Below are positions 14,123 to 18,177 of a DNA stretch of 18,177 nucleotides, piece after piece. Source of the stretch: an uncultured Novosphingobium sp. (GTDB lineage Bacteria > Pseudomonadota > Alphaproteobacteria > Sphingomonadales > Sphingomonadaceae); the NCBI GenBank assembly GCA_938005655.1, contig CALLNA010000046.1, positions 1-18,177 of the forward strand. The letters are read 5' to 3'. Under the pieces are notes generated by a model. That model saw nothing but the letters and a program-made list of their open reading frames with translations, was not told the DNA's origin and did no database searches. A program made the position numbers and the translations under genes. Numbering within the stretch: the stretch's first letter is position 1; each line of letters starts with the position of its first letter.

Positions 14123-14889
14123 AGACAATCGCCGCCCTGCTGATGCTGGCCGCGCCAATGGCGGCGCAGGCCCAGGAGACAGGCAGCCTCGTCCGCTTCG
14201 TCGCCTGTCCGACCTACCGCGACGCCGATTCCGGCCGGAAGTCCGGCTGCTGGCTGGCCGACGACCGGGCGACGGGCCGGCGCTGGGACGTCTCGCTCTC
14301 GCCCTACAAGCCGGACTGGAACTTCGCCGTGCTGGTGGAAGGCCGCGTGACCGACGCCAAGCCCGACGCCTGCGGCGCGCCCGTGCTCGATCCCGTGCGC
14401 ACCTCGCGGCTGCTGGACCAGCCCTGCGTCCGGCACATGCTGCCCGCCGAGGGCTATCCCGGGCGGCGCTACAAGCTGCAAGGCCGCTATATCGATCCGC
14501 TGTCGGTCCCCCGTGCGGTCCCTCCCGGGCCCTATGCCGAGCGGACCTTCCCGGTCTATTTCGAGTTCGACAACGATTTCCTGATCTACCAGTACGACGA
14601 CTACCTGCTCGACAAGGCCGTGACCTGGATCAGGGCGGCCAAGCCGAAGAAACTGGTCGTGACCGGCTTCGCCGCGACCGTGCCGGAGATGGTCTCGGGC
14701 CAGCGCATCGCCGAGCGCCCGGAGGTCGCACGCGAACGCGCCGAGACTATCGCGGAGACGCTGCGGCGGCTGGTCGAGGTGCCGGTCGAGGTGAAGTGGC
14801 AGGCCGGCTCGCAGCCGACCGCCGAGCCCGACGCCGACCGCCTGCCGGGCCAGTCGCAGCGCCGGGCGGAGATCAGGGCGCTGTTCTGA
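14119..14889 (+). CDS. Exported OmpA-like domain protein
   Basis: This 256-residue protein starts at a GTG overlapping the cytochrome stop codon (GTGA), so it is translationally coupled. It has a clear signal peptide ending AQA-QE near residue 18 and four cysteines in the mature N-terminal half (30, 44, 85, 103) that could form two disulfides. The C-terminal half is OmpA-like: VYFEFDNDF at 146-154, KLVVTGFA near 178-185, a helix with the ARERA arginines and the closing RRAEIR. The aspartate that binds peptidoglycan in canonical OmpA (in GHTD) is replaced by Ala186, so wall binding is doubtful. The N-terminal domain is not recognised. From context it may anchor or assist the diheme cytochrome or the receptor in the periplasm. 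Confidence 0.78.
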   Translation: MKTIAALLMLAAPMAAQAQETGSLVRFVACPTYRDADSGRKSGCWLADDRATGRRWDVSLSPYKPDWNFAVLVEGRVTDAKPDACGAPVLDPVRTSRLLDQPCVRHMLPAEGYPGRRYKLQGRYIDPLSVPRAVPPGPYAERTFPVYFEFDNDFLIYQYDDYLLDKAVTWIRAAKPKKLVVTGFAATVPEMVSGQRIAERPEVARERAETIAETLRRLVEVPVEVKWQAGSQPTAEPDADRLPGQSQRRAEIRALF

Positions 14890-14912
14890 TCCTCCGCCCC
14901 GCCGGCCAGGGG

Positions 14913-16694
14913 CTACCGCACCGCCACGATCTTCGCTGCGCCGACCACCGGTACCCGCATCACGCTCGGGTGCGCGGCGTCGGTCAGGATGGTGATCCGG
15001 TTCGCCAGCCCCTCTCCGCGCAGCCGCTCGCGCTCGTCCGAGCCGCGCACGGTGATCTGGATGCGGTGGCCGGCCTTGAACACCCAGGAGCTGGGCATCA
15101 TGTCGAAGCTGAGCTTGACCGGCTCGCCGGGCTTGAGCGGCTGGACATCCTCGACGAAAGCGCGGTGCCACGGGTAGTCGCCGGGGATTTTCCACGGCGC
15201 GGTGGCGGTCTGGCGGAGCGAAGCCTTGAGCCGCCCCTCGGTCACGACCCGCACGCTGCCGTCGGGCGCGACATCCTCCAGATAGGCGAAGACGTTGGCG
15301 TCCGAGGCGTCCGCCGCGATCCACAGGTCGACCACCGGACTGCCCGTCACTTCGGTATCGCGCGCCAGCGGACGGTCGGCATAGCTCGCGCCCGCGCCGG
15401 GCACGTGGCAGGGCTGCTGGAACGGCCCCGTATCGAGCGGCCCGTTGCCGCGGTTCGCGCAGACGATCTTGTAATCCACCGCAAATTCGCGCGGGGCGAT
15501 CCTGAGCAGCGAGGGACGCAGCCCGAGCGTGCCGTTCCCGGCAAGGTAGAGCCGGCGCATCTCGGTGCCGGGCAGCGGCCAGGTCGCGGTCGAGCGCCAT
15601 TCCTGCCCGGCCGGCGCGTTGATCGTGAAGTAATGGATCGGATCGTCCGCCGCGAGGCCGGTGTCGATCCCCTTCAGCTCCTTGTCGAAGAAGCGGTGAA
15701 CCTCGTCGAGCAGCGGGAAGCCGTCGTTCTTGCAGTGCTTCCACGGCCCGATCACGATCCGCGTGCCCGGCACGTTGGCCTGGGCGATCAGGCCCTGGTC
15801 GCGCAGCTCGTCGTACCACCCGCCGAGCACGTAGAGCGCCGCGCCCGAGCGCTTGATCTGGTCGAGGTAGTTGGCCGAGCTGCCCTCCTGCCAGAAGCGG
15901 CTGGCGACCTGCGGCGAATAGGAATTGCGATAGGGGATGCCCGCCCACAGGTCGATCAGCTTGACCGAGCGCTGGTGCTCCTCGGCCGCCTGGCGCAGCA
16001 GCACCTTGTTTTCGTCGCCGTCGACCGGAGTCTGGACCATGTCCTGCTCGATCGTGCGGTTGGGGCCCGTGCCCCACTGGGCGAAGATCCCGCCGCGCCG
16101 GAAGGCGTCGTACTTGTGCCAGGAAAAGCACCCGGCGAAGACCGCCTTGAGCGCGGGCGGGCGCACGGTCATCACCTGGACCGCGGCGTCGCCGGTGTTC
16201 GAGCAGCCGTAGATGCCGACCTTGCCGTCCGACCACGGCTGCGCGGCAAGCCATTGGGTGATCTCGTAAGCGTCCTGCGCCTCGTTGCGGTCATGATAGC
16301 CGCGCATCTCGCCGAAGGACTGCCCGTTGCCACGCCGCGCGACCTGGACGACGACGTAGCCGTGCCGGGTCAGGGTCGCGGGGAGCTGCGGCAGGCCGGG
16401 ATCGGCCTCGTTCGGGTCCGCCTCGCGGTCGGTGGTGAGAGTGTGCTGCCAGATCACCGGGAAACGGCCCTCGACCGGCTTGCCGTTCGCCGCCGGCCGG
16501 TCGATCCGCACCGCGACCCGCACGCCGTCGCGCAGCGGCAGGTAGATCCGGGTGGTCGCCACTTCGGCATATTCCGGCTGCGGCCGATAGTGGCCGAAAT
16601 GGGCGTCCACCGGCGCGGGCGCGGTCTGCGCCAAGGCAGGAACCGCGCCGAGCGCGCCAAGGAGCGCGAGCGGCGCCAGGGTCTTCAGTGTCAT
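14913..16694 (-). CDS. Exported CocE/NonD-family serine hydrolase
   Basis: This 593-residue alpha/beta hydrolase belongs to the X-Pro dipeptidyl-peptidase/cocaine esterase superfamily. A signal peptide ends at ALA-QT near residue 22, so it probably acts in the periplasm. The nucleophile elbow is YGCSNTG with Ser165, and the likely partners are Asp295 (GGWYDE) and His320 (IGPWKHC). The C-terminal part from about 360 is the jelly-roll lid domain of the family. Members cleave esters, amides, beta-lactam side chains or dipeptides. It is the last gene of the aldehyde dehydrogenase-MmgE/PrpD-hydrolase unit, 38 nt after its neighbour, with AGAGGA before the ATG. The likely role is ester or amide cleavage of the imported compound. 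The substrate is unknown. It converges on the OmpA-like gene with a 23-nt gap. Confidence 0.9.
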   Translation of the reverse strand: MTLKTLAPLALLGALGAVPALAQTAPAPVDAHFGHYRPQPEYAEVATTRIYLPLRDGVRVAVRIDRPAANGKPVEGRFPVIWQHTLTTDREADPNEADPGLPQLPATLTRHGYVVVQVARRGNGQSFGEMRGYHDRNEAQDAYEITQWLAAQPWSDGKVGIYGCSNTGDAAVQVMTVRPPALKAVFAGCFSWHKYDAFRRGGIFAQWGTGPNRTIEQDMVQTPVDGDENKVLLRQAAEEHQRSVKLIDLWAGIPYRNSYSPQVASRFWQEGSSANYLDQIKRSGAALYVLGGWYDELRDQGLIAQANVPGTRIVIGPWKHCKNDGFPLLDEVHRFFDKELKGIDTGLAADDPIHYFTINAPAGQEWRSTATWPLPGTEMRRLYLAGNGTLGLRPSLLRIAPREFAVDYKIVCANRGNGPLDTGPFQQPCHVPGAGASYADRPLARDTEVTGSPVVDLWIAADASDANVFAYLEDVAPDGSVRVVTEGRLKASLRQTATAPWKIPGDYPWHRAFVEDVQPLKPGEPVKLSFDMMPSSWVFKAGHRIQITVRGSDERERLRGEGLANRITILTDAAHPSVMRVPVVGAAKIVAVR

Positions 16695-16732
16695 CGATCC
16701 ATCCTCTCTCAGGTCCCAGCCATTTTTCGGTG

Positions 16733-18100
16733 TCAGGAGAACAGGGCGCCCACGTCTTCGCAGGCCTCCAGCGCCAGGATCGCCTCCGCCAGCCCGTGCG
16801 GATCGCCGGGCGGCACGGCGGCGCGGCCGGCGCAGGCGACGAACTTGGCGACCAGCACATCCGCGGCGAGCGGCCGTTCGGGGCAGCCGAGGGCGTTGCC
16901 GACCGAGGCCGTCAGCCTGCGGCCATCAAGAAGGACGATCTCGATCGCCCCGCCGCCGCCGTGCTGCCAGGGGGGATTCTCCACCACCCGCGCGTCGACT
17001 TTCGCGGCGAGGCCCAGGATCGCGGGATCGCGGAGCGGTCCGGGGCCGAAGGAGTCGAGATCGACCGCGCCGCGCGTCAGGGCTACGGCGACGCAATAGG
17101 GGATCGAGAACTTGGCATCGATCGCCGTCGCCGGGGCCTGCTTACGGGCCAGCGGCTCGGCGAGCATCCGCTGGAGATCGTCGACCTCGACCGTGATTCC
17201 GGCCATGTCGTGCGGAGCCACGCCGTGCTCGGCGCGCAGGGCCAGCGTCAGCTCGATCGCGGCATGGGTGCCGCGGCAACTCGGCCAGGGCTTGAAGGTC
17301 AGCTCCTCGATCCAGAAGCGGCGGCCGAGACGGTCGGTCAGGTCGGCGGCGTCGTATTCGCCGCCAGCATAGAGCGCGAAGAACCCACCCTTGCCTTCCA
17401 GCGGCTGCTCGAACCCGGTCACGCCGTCGCGCGCCAGCAGGGCGGAGAGGACCGCCGCCTGGGCCGGGAAAGCCTCGCGCACGGCGCGGATCACCGTGTC
17501 CCGGCTATGCTTGATCTCGCCGGGCATCGTCGCCTGGCACAGGGTCAGCGACAGGGCATCGCGGACGCCGTGGGCATCGAGCCCGAGCAGGCTCGCCGCG
17601 CCCGCCGCCGCGCCGAAGGCGGCGATGATCGGCGGAGGATACCATCCGCCCGCCTCCAGCGAACGGCGCAGCGACAATCCGATCCGGCAGGCGAGATCGC
17701 CGCCCACCGTCAGGGCGGTGAGGAAACGCCGGCCGCCGATCCCGCCCTCGGCCTGCGCGAGCGCGAGCAGCGCGGGGACCAGGCTGGCATTGGGATGTCC
17801 CGGCGCACGGTCGAAGGCGTCCTCGAAATCGAGTGCGTGGGCCAGGGCGCCGTTGGCCAGCGCCGCAAGCGCGGCCGAAGTCGTCCGCCCGGTGCCGAGG
17901 ATGGCGCAGGACCCGCTCCCCTGCCCCGCCGCCAGCCGCACGAAGGGCCCGGCCTCAGCAGCAAGGCCACTCGCCCCAAGCATGACCCCGGTGGCATCGA
18001 GCAGGACATGCTTCGCCGCCACGACGGTCGCGGCGGGCAGGGCTTCGAAGCGCGTGCCGGCCACATGCGCCGCGATTCCGTCGCTGATGCCGGTCGGCAT
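16733..18100 (-). CDS. MmgE/PrpD-family protein
   Basis: This 455-residue protein shows the MmgE/PrpD layout: an all-helical N-terminal domain with ANGALAHALDFEDAF near 80-95 and GHPNASLVPALLALA near 100-114, and a C-terminal mixed domain with the FKPWPSCRGTHAAIE stretch near 280-295. Known members are 2-methylcitrate dehydratase (PrpD), cis-aconitate decarboxylase and iminodisuccinate epimerase, so it may dehydrate, decarboxylate or isomerise a polycarboxylic acid. No other methylcitrate-cycle gene (prpB, prpC) is present, so a housekeeping PrpD role is unlikely. It starts 2 nt after the aldehyde dehydrogenase stop codon, indicating one operon. No signal peptide is seen; it should be cytosolic. 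The specific reaction cannot be given from sequence. Confidence 0.88.
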   Translation of the reverse strand: MPTGISDGIAAHVAGTRFEALPAATVVAAKHVLLDATGVMLGASGLAAEAGPFVRLAAGQGSGSCAILGTGRTTSAALAALANGALAHALDFEDAFDRAPGHPNASLVPALLALAQAEGGIGGRRFLTALTVGGDLACRIGLSLRRSLEAGGWYPPPIIAAFGAAAGAASLLGLDAHGVRDALSLTLCQATMPGEIKHSRDTVIRAVREAFPAQAAVLSALLARDGVTGFEQPLEGKGGFFALYAGGEYDAADLTDRLGRRFWIEELTFKPWPSCRGTHAAIELTLALRAEHGVAPHDMAGITVEVDDLQRMLAEPLARKQAPATAIDAKFSIPYCVAVALTRGAVDLDSFGPGPLRDPAILGLAAKVDARVVENPPWQHGGGGAIEIVLLDGRRLTASVGNALGCPERPLAADVLVAKFVACAGRAAVPPGDPHGLAEAILALEACEDVGALFS

Positions 18101-18102
18101 GG

Positions 18103-18177
18103 TCAGATCGGATAGTGGCCCGGCTGGGTCTCGACCGTGATCCAGCGCAGCTCGGTGAAGCTATCGATCCCGGCCTT
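18103..18177 (-). CDS. Aldehyde dehydrogenase, C-terminal fragment (cut by window edge)
   Basis: Only the last 24 codons and the TGA are present. The translated end, FTELRWITVETQPGHYPI, has the ending typical of NAD-dependent vanillin, benzaldehyde and salicylaldehyde dehydrogenases (for example LRW-T-Q-G-HYPI in Vdh), as I recall those families. If so, it could oxidise vanillin or 4-hydroxybenzaldehyde made by the hydratase-lyase and close the gap in the left-hand pathway, or oxidise an aldehyde formed in the right-hand pathway. It is upstream in the same operon as the MmgE/PrpD gene. The gene continues beyond position 18177, so the product is provisional. Confidence 0.7.
   Translation of the reverse strand, partial: KAGIDSFTELRWITVETQPGHYPI

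Noticed and set aside
14890..14915. GCCCC/GGGGC inverted repeat between the convergent OmpA-like and CocE genes as a terminator
   Set aside because: Only a 5-bp stem, no T-run, and it overlaps a stop codon; in such GC-rich DNA it is expected by chance.
16733..18100. Naming the MmgE/PrpD gene prpD (2-methylcitrate dehydratase)
   Set aside because: No other methylcitrate-cycle genes are nearby and the family covers several reactions, so a specific name is not supported.
1..18177. tRNA or rRNA genes, CRISPR array, insertion sequence, integrase or riboswitch
   Set aside because: Looked for on both strands by eye. The only repeats are the palindromes listed, and no regular spacer pattern, transposase or cloverleaf was found.

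Overview
This GC-rich window looks like an accessory catabolic region of an alphaproteobacterium, most likely a sphingomonad (Sphingomonas, Sphingobium or Novosphingobium type). The evidence is the ferB/fcs/MarR hydroxycinnamate arrangement, a TonB-dependent receptor set beside catabolic genes, and intergenic palindromes of a kind I associate with sphingomonads. The assignment is inferred from gene content; no marker gene is present.

Left block (about 1-5890): a hydroxycinnamate (p-coumarate/ferulate) catabolic operon on the minus strand. In transcription order it holds a feruloyl/p-coumaroyl-CoA hydratase-lyase (ferB), an AMP-forming CoA ligase (fcs), 4-hydroxybenzoate 3-monooxygenase (pobA) and an aromatic-acid MFS importer. 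A divergent MarR-type repressor gene (ferC-like) starts next to ferB. The 66-bp gap between them carries two near-identical 15-bp inverted repeats that overlay a predicted ferB promoter. Together these genes would import the acid, activate it, release acetyl-CoA and an aromatic aldehyde, and hydroxylate 4-hydroxybenzoate to protocatechuate. The aldehyde dehydrogenase step is not in the operon. The C-terminal end of a vanillin/salicylaldehyde-dehydrogenase-like protein is cut by the right edge of the window. Related hairpin repeats lie on both sides of this block.

Middle block (5909-14889): two divergent transcription units share a 66-bp control region near 9001-9066. On the minus strand are a cytochrome P450, a LacI-family regulator and an ACMSD-type amidohydrolase. 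On the plus strand are an MFS transporter, a TonB-dependent receptor, a large c-type diheme protein of the cytochrome c peroxidase/MauG kind and an OmpA-like exported protein. A LacI-type operator candidate overlaps both predicted promoters in the shared region. A second, nearly perfect one lies just upstream of the receptor gene. The P450 lacks the usual acid-alcohol pair in its I helix.

Right block (14913-18177, minus strand): a tight operon of a truncated aldehyde dehydrogenase, an MmgE/PrpD-family protein and an exported CocE/NonD serine hydrolase. It converges on the middle block. The middle and right blocks together look like an uptake-plus-oxidation pathway for an unidentified, perhaps ester-containing or aromatic, substrate. 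I cannot name the substrate from sequence alone.

No tRNA, rRNA, CRISPR array, insertion sequence or integrase was seen.
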